Source: Ignavibacteria bacterium
GTDB taxonomy: Bacteria > Bacteroidota > Ignavibacteria > Ignavibacteriales > SURF-24
Assembly: GCA_025612245.1 (NCBI GenBank)
Contig: JAAXKQ010000010.1
Coordinates: forward strand, 97,790 to 161,789
Direction: 5' to 3'
Length of the DNA stretch: 64,000 bases
Under the pieces are notes generated by a model. The model was not told where the DNA came from. It was given only the letters and a program-made list of their open reading frames with translations, and searched no databases. Shown piece by piece: positions 25,294 to 34,610 of the stretch (the first letter of the stretch is position 1; each line of letters opens with the position of its first letter). A program made the position numbers and the translations under genes.

Positions 25294-25332
25294 CCTTATA
25301 AGCAGAGGGGCGATGGTTCGAAGCCATCCGCG
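25294..25332 (+). repeat. att direct repeat copy 3 (decayed tRNA-Lys 3' half)
   Basis: CCTTATAAGCAGAGGGGCGA and the following T arm to CCGCG match copies 1 and 2 over 39 bp. It shares the GGGG variant with copy 2, which suggests both are older element ends. The terminator portion has been lost and replaced by another hairpin. Confidence 0.8.
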
Positions 25333-25366
25333 ATTATAAAAAAAAGCTCGGAAATAGCGCAAAATA

Positions 25367-25390
25367 AAAGCCCCGGACCTCCGGGGCTTT
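25367..25390 (+). terminator. Strong intrinsic terminator
   Basis: AAAGCCCCGG, loop ACCT, CCGGGGCTTT, followed by GTTGTC. It lies just past att copy 3 and would end read-through from the five-gene operon; it could work in both directions. Confidence 0.75.
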
Positions 25391-25545
25391 GTTGTCTTTA
25401 TTTGATTATACATGAAAGGACGGGACAAAAGCCACATTTGGCCGCAAAGGCTTGACTTTTTATACAATGGAACTCTAAGGAAATTCTCATTTAATATTCC
25501 CAAATTCCATATAATTGGAGAGCATATTATATTTTTCATAGGAAT

Positions 25546-25580
25546 AAAGCTGAATGAGGTTAACAAGCGCATTCAGCTTT
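25546..25580. terminator. Hairpin with 11-bp stem, terminator-like
   Basis: AAAGCTGAATG (25546-25556) pairs perfectly with CATTCAGCTTT (25570-25580) over a 13-base loop, followed by a short T run. No confident gene lies directly upstream. Confidence 0.5.
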
Positions 25581-25912
25581 TCATCTCTAAAGCACAAAGC
25601 CCCAACATGGGGGGGATATTGTGAAATCTAGATCTCCGGAAAAATCCACATTGATAAAGTGCGAGCCCTGCAAAAAGCAAAAAGTGATCTTAACCGTATC
25701 CTGCCAAAATACTAATGATCCTTGAGGGATTCTACAAGATAGGAATCCAATGGCATAATAGGAGCATTTTCAACGAATCCCATAACCTAGGGAGGGTCGT
25801 AAGAGGTAAACAGAATAATTAATTTCGCATAAGGTCTCCTTAATAATTAGTAAAATGTGCTAAACTACCATTCCGGGGAATAAGATTTTCTAAATACCCA
25901 TTATTTTAATTT
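25581..25912. other. Gap without an intact gene, possible decayed repeat
   Basis: No intact gene. A stretch near 25710-25760 (CCAATGGCATAATAGG and the next ~15 bases) resembles 28795-28835 (ACAATGGCGTAATAGG), which belongs to a decayed beta-propeller frame. The two copies flank the XRE/OLD gene pair. Confidence 0.4.
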
Positions 25913-26368
25913 TTAATCTGAAGACCTCTTAACCCGTGACCTCCCACTTAATTTTAGATTTTCCTCTTTAAGAACCTCTATTTCAGCTTCCAGAAGAAAA
26001 ATTTTCTTATTTAACTGTAGAACTGTACTAATTAGATCGGATTGTATATTATCCCCCTGGCTGGGGGAGGAATTGTTAATATGCGTTGGACCAATATGGG
26101 AAACTTGGCCTGTCCCGGAGGGAACGGCCATATTATCGACATTATGCTCAACCTTAGCAGCTACATCTTCGCCTTTCAGCAACCAATCAATAGTCACATT
26201 GCAGATTTCGGATATTTTTACCAGAGTATCAGAATCCGGTTCGCTTTTACTGTTTTCCCAGTTACTGACGGTTTGTTTGTTCTTAAAACCCAGAGCTACC
26301 GCTAACTGTACTTGAGTCATGTTTATGGCCTTGCGGGCTTTAGTTATCTGTTTTTCAACTATTGACAT
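25913..26368 (-). CDS. XRE-family transcriptional repressor
   Basis: 151 residues. The N-terminal helix-turn-helix is classical: ARKAINMTQVQLAVALGF, then KQTVSNWENSKSEPDSDTL and ISEICNVTIDWLLKG. A linker (about 75-105) leads to a C-terminal coiled coil (about 110-145) that probably mediates dimerisation. It is transcribed away from the OLD-like gene, with a 450-bp gap between their starts. It may control that gene or be what is left of a small mobile element. Confidence 0.85.
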   Translation of the reverse strand: MSIVEKQITKARKAINMTQVQLAVALGFKNKQTVSNWENSKSEPDSDTLVKISEICNVTIDWLLKGEDVAAKVEHNVDNMAVPSGTGQVSHIGPTHINNSSPSQGDNIQSDLISTVLQLNKKIFLLEAEIEVLKEENLKLSGRSRVKRSSD

Positions 26369-26821
26369 TTTTAGATGATCAAAAATTTAGAAAGAGTTTT
26401 GGGAATAAGGACATAGTCTAAAAATTATTTTCTTTTATAAGTATCCATAATGATGACAAGAATGAGAAAAATGTATGGAAAATGAGTATAATCTTCAAGA
26501 GCAGATGGCAGAATATTTAACAGTATAGCTAGATATATGTACTACTTATACAAAGGATATTTTATTCAGTGCTCATTTCGGCAACCCTTACAGGTAATTC
26601 ATTAGGAATAAGAACCAAAATTCAATTTGCTTAATATTAAAATAAACTTTAAGTTGAAAGTCGTTTGTATGGATACCCCATGATTCCATGTAAATAGCTT
26701 ATCTTTTGACTTCAATTACTCTGAATTGTAACTAAGGCATTCAATGTTCTCTAACAATGGTTTTAAAAGTATTCATATATAGTTCACTATTAACTCATTT
26801 TCTAATATTTGGGGAGTCAAT
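26369..26821. other. Divergent intergenic region, 450 bp
   Basis: AT-rich, no open frame of note and no clear palindrome. It must hold promoters for the XRE gene (minus) and the OLD-like gene (plus). Confidence 0.5.
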
Positions 26822-28723
26822 ATGAAACTGTTATCCTTAACCATTGAAAACTTTAGATGCTACAAAGAAAAGTTCAAAGTTGAGTTTAATGACTTTACCA
26901 CGTTGATTGCAAAAAATGATTCGGGTAAGTCGGCCATTTTAGATGCAATGAATGTATTCTTTAACGACACCTCTTTGGACCCAGGCGACATAAGCGTTGG
27001 CTCCAGTACAGATGAAATTACTATTTCTTGCGAGTTCACTGATGTCCCACAAAAGTTAATTATAGATGCGGCATATGAGGTAGATCTAAAGAATGAGTAT
27101 CTGCTAAATTCAAATAATAATCTGGAAATTATTAAAGTCTATGCGGGCGGGAAGCCCAAACCAAAGGAAATTTTCCTCAAAGCTCATCATCCAAGTGCAA
27201 CAAACGCAAGTGATTTATATCAGCTAACAATTGATAAGTTAAAGAAAAGAGCTAAAGACCTTGGCGTAAGTTTAGATGATGTTAACCAGACGATAAAGGC
27301 AGAAATCCGTAACAAAATATGGAGCTCATTTATGAATCTCCATTTATTAGAGCAACGGATACAGTTGAAAGACAAAGATGAAGACCAGAAGAGAATGTGG
27401 GAAAAAATTAAAGCTGAAATGCCATTATTTGCATTATTCAAATCTGACAGGGCAAGCACAGACCAAGATGACGAGGCACAAGACCCGATGAGGGTCGCAA
27501 TAAAAGAAGCTTTAGAAGCTCAACGGCCAGAACTTGAAAGAATAATTAATTATGTAAAAGAAGAAGTTGAAAAGGTAAGTAAGGCAACCGTCAATAAGTT
27601 AAAAGAAATGGACCCCAGCCTGGCCAGTGAATTGAACCCTAAAGTTCTGGATTCTGCATGGGACAAAATTTTCAAAGTAAGCTTAACTGATGAAACACAG
27701 GTTCCTATTAACAAACGTGGTAGCGGAGTAAGGAGATTAATCTTAGTTAACTTTTTTAGAGCAAAAGCAGAGCAGGCAGCAATAGAGAGAAAATCCCCTG
27801 GTATCATATATGCCATTGAAGAGCCTGAAACCTCTCAGCACCCCACAAACCAAGTGATGTTACTTGAGGCATTATTAGAATTGGCGGATATCAATAACTG
27901 CCAGGTAATAGTATCTACCCACACACCTACTTTGGTTCGTTTAATACCATCTACTTCTATTAGATACATAGAGAAATCAGCAGATGGGAAAAGAGTACTC
28001 CATAAAGATGATGATGCTACATTAAAGAGGATAATAAAAGATCTGGGTATTCTGCCAGATCACGATGTAAAATTATTTCTGGGTGTCGAGGGCTCAAATG
28101 ATATTAACTTTTTGAAAGAGCTTTCGAAAATTCTTTCACAAAAAGAACCTGATATTCCAAATCTAGAATTATTGGACAATTTAGGAGAAATATTATTTGT
28201 CCCCCTGGGAGGGTCTAATTTAGCTCTTTGGACGGATAGATTAAAAGGTTTCAATCGTCCTGAAATCCATATATTTGATAGGGATACTGAGCCACCAAAA
28301 GAACCGAAATATAAGAAAATCGCTGATGCTATAAATAGCAAAGAAAATAGTGAAGCTTTTATTTTATCTAAGCTGGAGATAGAAAACTATTTGCATCCAA
28401 CTGCTATACAAAGTGCACGTCCAGAAGTTGATATTACTTTTGGAGATTATGATGATGTCCCATCTATGGCAGCTCAAAAAGTACATGAAAAAAGTGGTTC
28501 TCCAAAACAATGGAAGATCTTAGATGATGAGACTAAAAAGAAAAAAGAATCTGCCAGCAAGAAGTGGCTAAATGCAATGGCAGTAAAATATATGACTCCA
28601 GAACTTCTAACTATTCAAGATCCACAAGATAACATGCGCAACATTCTAAGGAGAATAAATGAATGTGTCCAGAACCCAATGATCATTAATACTCAAAAGG
28701 CAGAAATTGGGAGTGAGAAATAA
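26822..28723 (+). CDS. OLD-family-like ATPase with Toprim nuclease domain
   Basis: 633 residues. The ABC-type ATPase part has a P-loop at 30-37 (AKNDSGKS, Ala in the first position instead of Gly), a long coiled-coil insertion, a signature-like RGSGVRRL, and Walker B IYAIEEPETSQHP followed by STHTPTLV. The C-terminal Toprim part has LGVEGSNDINFL (catalytic Glu) and IHIFDRDTEP (DxD-type Asp pair). OLD-family nucleases act in phage exclusion, alone or with a helicase as in Gabija. No UvrD-like helicase is adjacent, so this would be a stand-alone type. Confidence 0.85.
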   Translation: MKLLSLTIENFRCYKEKFKVEFNDFTTLIAKNDSGKSAILDAMNVFFNDTSLDPGDISVGSSTDEITISCEFTDVPQKLIIDAAYEVDLKNEYLLNSNNNLEIIKVYAGGKPKPKEIFLKAHHPSATNASDLYQLTIDKLKKRAKDLGVSLDDVNQTIKAEIRNKIWSSFMNLHLLEQRIQLKDKDEDQKRMWEKIKAEMPLFALFKSDRASTDQDDEAQDPMRVAIKEALEAQRPELERIINYVKEEVEKVSKATVNKLKEMDPSLASELNPKVLDSAWDKIFKVSLTDETQVPINKRGSGVRRLILVNFFRAKAEQAAIERKSPGIIYAIEEPETSQHPTNQVMLLEALLELADINNCQVIVSTHTPTLVRLIPSTSIRYIEKSADGKRVLHKDDDATLKRIIKDLGILPDHDVKLFLGVEGSNDINFLKELSKILSQKEPDIPNLELLDNLGEILFVPLGGSNLALWTDRLKGFNRPEIHIFDRDTEPPKEPKYKKIADAINSKENSEAFILSKLEIENYLHPTAIQSARPEVDITFGDYDDVPSMAAQKVHEKSGSPKQWKILDDETKKKKESASKKWLNAMAVKYMTPELLTIQDPQDNMRNILRRINECVQNPMIINTQKAEIGSEK

Positions 28724-28770
28724 GGGCAGTGCCCTTATTTAAATATTTATCAGCTGCTATTAATTATCAC

Positions 28771-28980
28771 CCAGGAAACGATATATATACGGGAGGATAC
28801 AATGGCGTAATAGGGCATTTTAACGGGAAGAGGCTGAATTTGAATATAAGTGTATACTAGGACCAGCAGGAGTTTCACATCTATGATATTATTGTTCTCA
28901 AGGACAAGGTGTTCTGTGCAGGATAGGGAGGTACGGGTTTTATGAACAGAAATGGAGTAATCTATACCGGAACAAGGTAA
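28771..28980 (+). pseudogene. Decayed beta-propeller-type protein fragment
   Basis: One frame reads GNDIYTGGYNGVIGHFNGKR, then a TAG, HIYDIIVLKDKVFCAG, a second TAG, and GGTGFMNRNGVIYTGTR before TAA. The spacing of IYTG/NGVI motifs looks like propeller blades. The two internal stops and the absence of both ends indicate a remnant. Confidence 0.45.
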
Positions 28981-29063
28981 TCTTAGGTGAATAACTAGTC
29001 CTAAATGAACTATTCATTTCTCACAAACAAAAGGATCATCATGATCTTACTCCCGCAAAGTGC

Positions 29064-29170
29064 TCATTCAGTTAAGAGTATTTTCCTTTTCATAAGCTTA
29101 AATTCGTCAAGAATCTTATAGTCTAAAGTCGAATGTCTTCTTTCCATATTGTAGAAGACATCAATCAGCG
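29064..29170 (-). pseudogene. IS3-family transposase C-terminal remnant
   Basis: The last ~33 codons of a 110-residue frame read IDVFYNMERRHSTLDYKILD and on to KLMKRKI, the typical C-terminal end of IS3-type OrfB transposases (FYNxxRRHSTLGYxSPxEF). The upstream part of the frame does not continue the DDE domain, so only a scar remains. Confidence 0.5.
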
Positions 29171-29396
29171 TTAAAGGATTTTTAGAACTAACATCTGTCG
29201 TAAATAAAAGGAGCATTATCCCCGGGTAAATGAAATAGCCGGTATATTCTAACTCACTTAGTTTCATGGTTAATCTAAATATCAATTTAAAGATTGCGGG
29301 TTTTACAGAGCTCATGGTTTTTAACAGCCTGGGACAAAAAATAGTCACTATTCTTGCCGAAAATAATCCTTTCGGCAATATTAAGTTCTCTTTCAT

Positions 29397-29905
29397 ACAG
29401 ATTACTTAAGTAGTAGAGATTTTTTCGTCCTGATGAAAAAGAGTATGCCTCTCCGCAAAGAGAAAATTTTTCGTTAAAATTAGTGCCAGGGGAAGCCTAA
29501 AGAAAGCTGCATTATTTATGAGTTAATCCGGCTATAACGGCGCACTAATTATGAGATTTTAAAGCATTGAATATGAGATTTTAAATGGCCATTTCTTTTA
29601 TCAAAATACCCTTTATAAAGTATTAGCTCTTAAATACTCCTAATTGGAAATAAAATAACCGATTTAACAAATAAAAACAGGCTTTAATTGTAGCGCTAAG
29701 GATGATCAAACTCCAGACCTCTGGAACACTCTTCAATGCCGAAAAATTGAGACACTAATTGATATAGAACAAGTTGCAGGCTCATACTCGTGGCATATAC
29801 TTTTATTTACTACAAGCTGGCAAATTCATAGAAGCCAGGAAATTTACTCTTTCTAAGTAATGTTTTTAAGCAACGATTCAATTATTTGAAATTTCCTGCC
29901 TCCTC
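29397..29905. other. Gap before the prophage tail-fibre gene
   Basis: About 500 bp without a gene. It contains the repeated motif at 29518-29585 listed separately, and should contain the tail-side end of the prophage. No terminator hairpin is evident after the fibre gene. Confidence 0.5.
29518..29585. repeat. Helically phased ATGAG repeats, candidate transposase-binding sites
   Basis: ATGAGATTTTAAA occurs at 29551-29563 and again at 29573-29585, 22 bp apart. A partial copy (TTATGAGTTAA) starts at 29518, 33 bp before the first. Spacings that are multiples of 11 are what one expects for transposase-end sites of a Mu-like element. The matching inverted sites are not visible before the window ends. 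Confidence 0.35.
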
Positions 29906-32473
29906 TTAGAAGACTACTACCACAGCAATAGCAATTTCTTTACCAGAACCGACATTCTTTTGTTCTACTCTCAAAGTATGAGAGCCTTGAGTAAGAACTA
30001 TATTATTCGGGTTATCATCAGGGTTAAGGAATGTGTTGTAAGCCGGATAATAAACATAGCTTATTGTTGCATTATACGGAGCACCAAAATTTGTCTGGTA
30101 ACTATAAACCACTCCATCAACTGTAATTTTAGCCGTATCCCTGTTATCTGTACCTAAGAACCAGATACCAAAGTGCTTCCCGATCCACGTTATCTCAATA
30201 TAATCCCCCTGCGCCGAGCTTCTTACAGGCTGCGGATATTCCCCTAACTCTGTCCCCCTTACCCTTCCGGCAAGCCCGGCAAGGGTGCCATTTGAGGCCA
30301 TATTCTCGTCTGGAACCCATGTCCCATGTTTTGTGCTTCCTGCCTTAACTCCGAATTCATCTGAAAAGTAAGTAGTGCATCCTTCAAAGACGGCTGAATC
30401 GGCATTTATGGCGTCAGGGAGAGCGGTTACTATAAGATTATTATTATAAATACTGCCGCACAGTGCATGCTTGAACTCATCAGTAAATAGGATACGTCCT
30501 ATATCCGTCGGATGAATGTATTCTGCAGTATCTCCTGCATCGTTTCCTCCAAACCAGTTCCACCAGGATACAAGTCCACGCATTGAAAGTTTACGCATTT
30601 TTTCTGCCGTATAGAGGGATGCAAGGCCGTAGTACTTTGCCAAATGCTCATTCTGCCTTATCATTTCCCGGTCTTTTGTATAAGCTGTATATCTTGATGC
30701 GTTAGCCTGGTCTAATTTTTCATAGCATGGAGTGAATACCATAATGTCTGTGTTCATGTTGGCAGTCTTCACCCTCCGAATAAGACTCTCAAGCATGGCG
30801 TACCTTGTGGAAAGGTTGCCTCCTGCGCTTGTATATTCAGTCAGTCCCGCCGAGTTGCGGTCATTAGCAAAAGATACAAAGTCGGGATTATGGGCAAGAC
30901 ACATTTTTCCAAGTATTGCCATTGCCTGAGGATCGCTTGATGCCTCCCCTCCATTGTTTCTTTTTGTTGGAGTTACTCCGAACTTCTGATTTATCCAAGT
31001 CACTATTCTTGAAGCGTAGGAAGTGCTCCACCCACCCTGAGAGGTATCACCTGCATATGTAATGGAATCACCGTGGAATATCACCTGTGGATTCTGTCGG
31101 CTTAATATTTTATGGGCCAGGCGCTCTAAGCCTCTGTAATTCTTAAAATTCACATAGGAATTATAAAACTTATCCTGGACGTCACCCACATTAAGCTGCG
31201 GGAGAATTATTTCAGTTGTGGTGTTATTTAGGACAAACTCAAAGCGGCAGACAAGCCCAAATATCCCCTCAAATGTAGTTTCATTCTTAACAATCGGGAT
31301 AGCTTGCTTTGCAATTAAAAGTTTTTCATAGACGTTAGCCGTTGCATTAGCTGTGCCAATGGCATCACCCACAACAGCAGAATTCCTGTCAAGGAAATAC
31401 ATTCTTAGTCTTATTGCACCAATTGTGTCACTTTTAATGTAAGCCGAGAATGACAGAACATCATCAGGGAATATTTCGCCATCATGATTCCAGAAAAATA
31501 CGGTCTGAGAAAGTTTAGTATTTGCTCCGCTTGCGCCTGTTATGCATACAATACTATCCGAAATAGTCCCATCAAGCTCTGCATTATTTATCTTTCTTTT
31601 AAGTACCCCCGTCCCTGTAACGGATTTATCCCACCAAAACCACTGAATATTTTCTACTGCATCCAGGGGGTATTCAATCCTCTGCTCAAATAAAGGGTCA
31701 TAAAGAAGATTCTTTATAGTTCTGGCCTTATTGACAAATGTTTTTACAGCTTTTTGTGTCGGAATTTTTATATCAGAATTTGACACAAGCGTGCTGTCCG
31801 TATCAGCCGTAAAATTAGTGATAGGATCGAGCAGGCAGTTCGGTCTAATGGTATATTTATTGTACCTTGTGCCGTCATCTGTGTTTATTATATTATAATT
31901 GCCGGTCGCCGGGAAAGCCGAATAATCAACACTTATATTTATTTTTGCGTTTGGATAGGTGCCGTCTGTGTCAGCGGCTTCAATGTATGTGTCCCCGTTG
32001 GCATTCCAGGTGACAGCTATATTCCCGGTATTGAATACCTGTATTGATGTATTAGCCCCTGTTACCTTGTGAATAATAATTCTAAATGTCGTGGGCGAGA
32101 CAATCAGACTTGTAATGGTATATCTCAATGATTTATCAAATCCATACAACTGAATGCTTTTGATTGCGATATGAAGCTGTAAAATGCTTCTTGCATCTAC
32201 ACCAAAAGTCCCACCATTATAAATGGAAGTATATTCATCGGCGTTGGAATAAACGTCGAAATTCTTTTTGACCGGCACCGCATCCTGAGTTTTCTTATCC
32301 GCTGCACCCATGGCTCCTTTGGTTGTAGGTGTTGCCTCAGGCAAACCCTTTCGGATGGACTCGATGTCAAATTTCTTGGTCTTGCCTGTGCTCTTTTCAT
32401 CTGCACTTGCATAATCTTCAGGCTGCAGGGTGTCTATCTTTTCTAAAAGGTCTTTTTGCCTTATGTTTTCCAT
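29906..32473 (-). CDS. Tail fibre / receptor-binding protein with SGNH hydrolase domain
   Basis: 855 residues, the last gene of the structural block. The N terminus is a short charged helix followed by beta-rich fibre sequence. From about residue 460 an SGNH/GDSL esterase appears: VIFHGDSIT with Ser470, FVSFANDRNSAG as the Asn block, and YIHPTDIGRILF carrying the Asp-x-x-His pair. A beta-sandwich follows to the C terminus. Such esterases on fibres deacetylate or deacylate surface polysaccharide during adsorption. The nearest structural gene upstream is 40 bp away on the same strand. Confidence 0.82.
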   Translation of the reverse strand: MENIRQKDLLEKIDTLQPEDYASADEKSTGKTKKFDIESIRKGLPEATPTTKGAMGAADKKTQDAVPVKKNFDVYSNADEYTSIYNGGTFGVDARSILQLHIAIKSIQLYGFDKSLRYTITSLIVSPTTFRIIIHKVTGANTSIQVFNTGNIAVTWNANGDTYIEAADTDGTYPNAKINISVDYSAFPATGNYNIINTDDGTRYNKYTIRPNCLLDPITNFTADTDSTLVSNSDIKIPTQKAVKTFVNKARTIKNLLYDPLFEQRIEYPLDAVENIQWFWWDKSVTGTGVLKRKINNAELDGTISDSIVCITGASGANTKLSQTVFFWNHDGEIFPDDVLSFSAYIKSDTIGAIRLRMYFLDRNSAVVGDAIGTANATANVYEKLLIAKQAIPIVKNETTFEGIFGLVCRFEFVLNNTTTEIILPQLNVGDVQDKFYNSYVNFKNYRGLERLAHKILSRQNPQVIFHGDSITYAGDTSQGGWSTSYASRIVTWINQKFGVTPTKRNNGGEASSDPQAMAILGKMCLAHNPDFVSFANDRNSAGLTEYTSAGGNLSTRYAMLESLIRRVKTANMNTDIMVFTPCYEKLDQANASRYTAYTKDREMIRQNEHLAKYYGLASLYTAEKMRKLSMRGLVSWWNWFGGNDAGDTAEYIHPTDIGRILFTDEFKHALCGSIYNNNLIVTALPDAINADSAVFEGCTTYFSDEFGVKAGSTKHGTWVPDENMASNGTLAGLAGRVRGTELGEYPQPVRSSAQGDYIEITWIGKHFGIWFLGTDNRDTAKITVDGVVYSYQTNFGAPYNATISYVYYPAYNTFLNPDDNPNNIVLTQGSHTLRVEQKNVGSGKEIAIAVVVVF

Positions 32474-32513
32474 CTATTAAACTCCGTTTTGTGTGGATTT
32501 AATTGCTTTTTAA

Positions 32514-34598
32514 TTAGTAGCTGGATGACGTGTAATTCTCATCCACCTGGGGGATCAGGACCGTGCCGGCGTTGTAGTCATACCCCTCTATCGAGACTAT
32601 TTCCATGTCAATTGTGTTGGCGGCCAGGTCGAAGCTGAGCCTTGTTGCAAAGAATCGCATGCCGTTGTACTTAAAGGTATTAAGCAGCTCCCAGCCGAGC
32701 ATGTCCCAGGTAATGTTGTTTATACTAATTGAATAAGCTACGTGCCTTTTACCGTAAAAGTTAAAGTACTCCGTGGCCTTAAGCTCAGCGTAACGGTTAA
32801 GGATGTCCTCCTGCGTCCCATCAGGAAGCTCCGGATCTGAAAGGGTGCCGTCCTTGTTTACCGTTATCCCATACTTCTTCAGGGAAATAAGGTCAATTAC
32901 AAGGTCTTTATTTATGCTATTCCTGGGCTTCGTATTGCTCTTCTTCTTTACTGCAAACTTTCCTTTTATGTATTCACCGGCAACATTGTCATATATCCAG
33001 CTGTCAACATTTATTTCACATGCATCACACAGCTTGTCCCAGAATAGGCGCTTTGAGCGTTTGCTTACCACTACCGGCAGCTCTATATCGAGCGAGGGAT
33101 CCGTGAAGTTAAAGCCGTCCTTGTTCCGGATTAAAAGGTTTCCCGCGCTGTCAAAAACCACGTAGCTAAGTAGCGTGTTTGAAAGAAATACAAGCGCATC
33201 GGCGGGCTCCTTGTCGAAGGGAAGAGGACCTATTAACTTTTCAAAATTGTAGAGAGGAATAGGATAGTTCTGAAGCACGGTGCCCCCGGTGGACATAATC
33301 TTATTTACTAAGTCTACATCTCCCCATACGCTTTTAACAAACAGGTATAAAATACTTATCGCATTGAAATTTGTAAGCGTATCAACTCCACCAATGTTCT
33401 CTATTATTCCTATTTCCCCGCCATAATAGGTCCTGTCGTAATAAACAAATTGTGTATGCGAATAATTTTTTGGAACTATTGCACTTCCCTCTGACGTATT
33501 GTAAATAAAATTATTAAAGTCAGTGTCAAAGGTAAATATCTTAAACTTATTGTAAGTAACATCCCGAAATGTTACGGATGGTCCTAACGGATCTGCTGTA
33601 AAGTGAAATATTAGGGAAGCAGTCGTAACCAGGTAGCTTTCCGTAACTAGAGCAATTCTCTGGTCTTCAAGTTCCTTGTCTACATCATCGGGATGTATTA
33701 TAATGTCACCAATCTTGTAAAGTGTTTCTGTGAGATTACTGTGCTGCGAATAGTCGCTCTTAGAAAAAAACACTCCAAATTCCTTTATATATGCAGGTGT
33801 AGCGTCATCCATAAGCATCCAGCCAACTATTTTATCCTTATAGGGAAGTGCAATTACCCTTGAAAGCGTGCTCGTTAGTTCTCTTTGCTTACTTGTAGAA
33901 TCCAAAAGACTCATGGCGCTGAATTTGTCCAGTGCATCAAAGGTGACTCTTTTTATTATTTCTCCAGACTTATATCTTACCTCCGGGAACTCTATAGACT
34001 CAAAATCAATCATCCCCTCAAACCGTGTATATGCCTGATCGGCCTTGAAGTTGACAGAAATATAGTTCCCCAGATTATCAACGAGGAGCTTGTAGTCATG
34101 AGTAATAATCGGAATCGGATTGGCAAAAAAGTCCTTTTTTACCGCCTGAAACCTCAAGACACAGCGTCTTTTGCTGTCAATGTCCGTTTCAAGCGCTGCA
34201 TAAACCGGGTTAAGGACCTCCACGCCATTTACCATAATTGAAGGGACATAATAAAATTCGAAAGATACACTGTCAAAGGTTATAACGGACGCCTCGGCGG
34301 GCTTATCGCTTTCTGCCTCTTCCTCTAGCTGGTTAAAACTTATAAGCCAGGGTGTCCAGTCCTGGAAGAATTTCTTTTTCTCAAATGTGGAAGAAAGGGC
34401 GCGGTCGAGGGTAAGGGAGGTATCAGACTCGACCGAGAGGACTTTACCGATAAATCCCGGCCCGTCCACTTCAAGAAGTGTCCCGGCCGGGATCTTTGTG
34501 AACTCCGTTCCTTCGCCTGTAAGCGTGGCCAGGCCGATCGTGCCGCTAACCACATTGCTGAGGCCGTCATATTCCCTGTATAGTGTCTTAACTCTCAT
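32514..34598 (-). CDS. Phage tail-tip/baseplate protein, family not recognised
   Basis: 694 residues, mostly predicted beta strand, without a signal peptide or membrane helix. Its position directly after the tape measure and before the fibre is where distal-tail and tail-tip (Dit/Tal-like) proteins are encoded in siphophages, which is the basis for the call. Asp, Tyr and Phe content is high, as in tail hub proteins. It starts 12 bp after the tape measure stop. Confidence 0.6.
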   Translation of the reverse strand: MRVKTLYREYDGLSNVVSGTIGLATLTGEGTEFTKIPAGTLLEVDGPGFIGKVLSVESDTSLTLDRALSSTFEKKKFFQDWTPWLISFNQLEEEAESDKPAEASVITFDSVSFEFYYVPSIMVNGVEVLNPVYAALETDIDSKRRCVLRFQAVKKDFFANPIPIITHDYKLLVDNLGNYISVNFKADQAYTRFEGMIDFESIEFPEVRYKSGEIIKRVTFDALDKFSAMSLLDSTSKQRELTSTLSRVIALPYKDKIVGWMLMDDATPAYIKEFGVFFSKSDYSQHSNLTETLYKIGDIIIHPDDVDKELEDQRIALVTESYLVTTASLIFHFTADPLGPSVTFRDVTYNKFKIFTFDTDFNNFIYNTSEGSAIVPKNYSHTQFVYYDRTYYGGEIGIIENIGGVDTLTNFNAISILYLFVKSVWGDVDLVNKIMSTGGTVLQNYPIPLYNFEKLIGPLPFDKEPADALVFLSNTLLSYVVFDSAGNLLIRNKDGFNFTDPSLDIELPVVVSKRSKRLFWDKLCDACEINVDSWIYDNVAGEYIKGKFAVKKKSNTKPRNSINKDLVIDLISLKKYGITVNKDGTLSDPELPDGTQEDILNRYAELKATEYFNFYGKRHVAYSISINNITWDMLGWELLNTFKYNGMRFFATRLSFDLAANTIDMEIVSIEGYDYNAGTVLIPQVDENYTSSSY

Positions 34599-34610
34599 TT
34601 TCCGGTGCTC

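Larger units (their letters stand above)
12699..25332. mobile_element. Composite genomic island integrated at tRNA-Lys
   Basis: The island is bounded on the left by the 3' half of tRNA-Lys and on the right by a decayed copy of it at 25294-25332, with another, near-perfect copy in the middle at 16577. It therefore looks like two elements in tandem (about 12.8-16.6 and 16.7-25.3 kb). The content is AT-rich and dominated by nuclease-like, SIR2-like and nucleotide-metabolism proteins, as in defence islands. I see no tyrosine recombinase gene inside, so it is probably no longer self-mobile, or is mobilised in trans. Confidence 0.75.

Noticed and set aside
25294..25340. A third tRNA
   Set aside because: Only 39 bp of the 3' half with a changed end (CCGCGATTAT) that cannot form an acceptor stem.
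25412..25624. 70-codon plus-strand frame and an opposite 94-codon frame in the gap after the island
   Set aside because: Both cross the hairpin at 25546 or the terminator at 25367, have no ribosome site and no protein-like pattern.
26822..28723. Gabija system
   Set aside because: GajA-like features are present but no UvrD-like GajB helicase gene follows; the next 300 bp are a decayed propeller frame.
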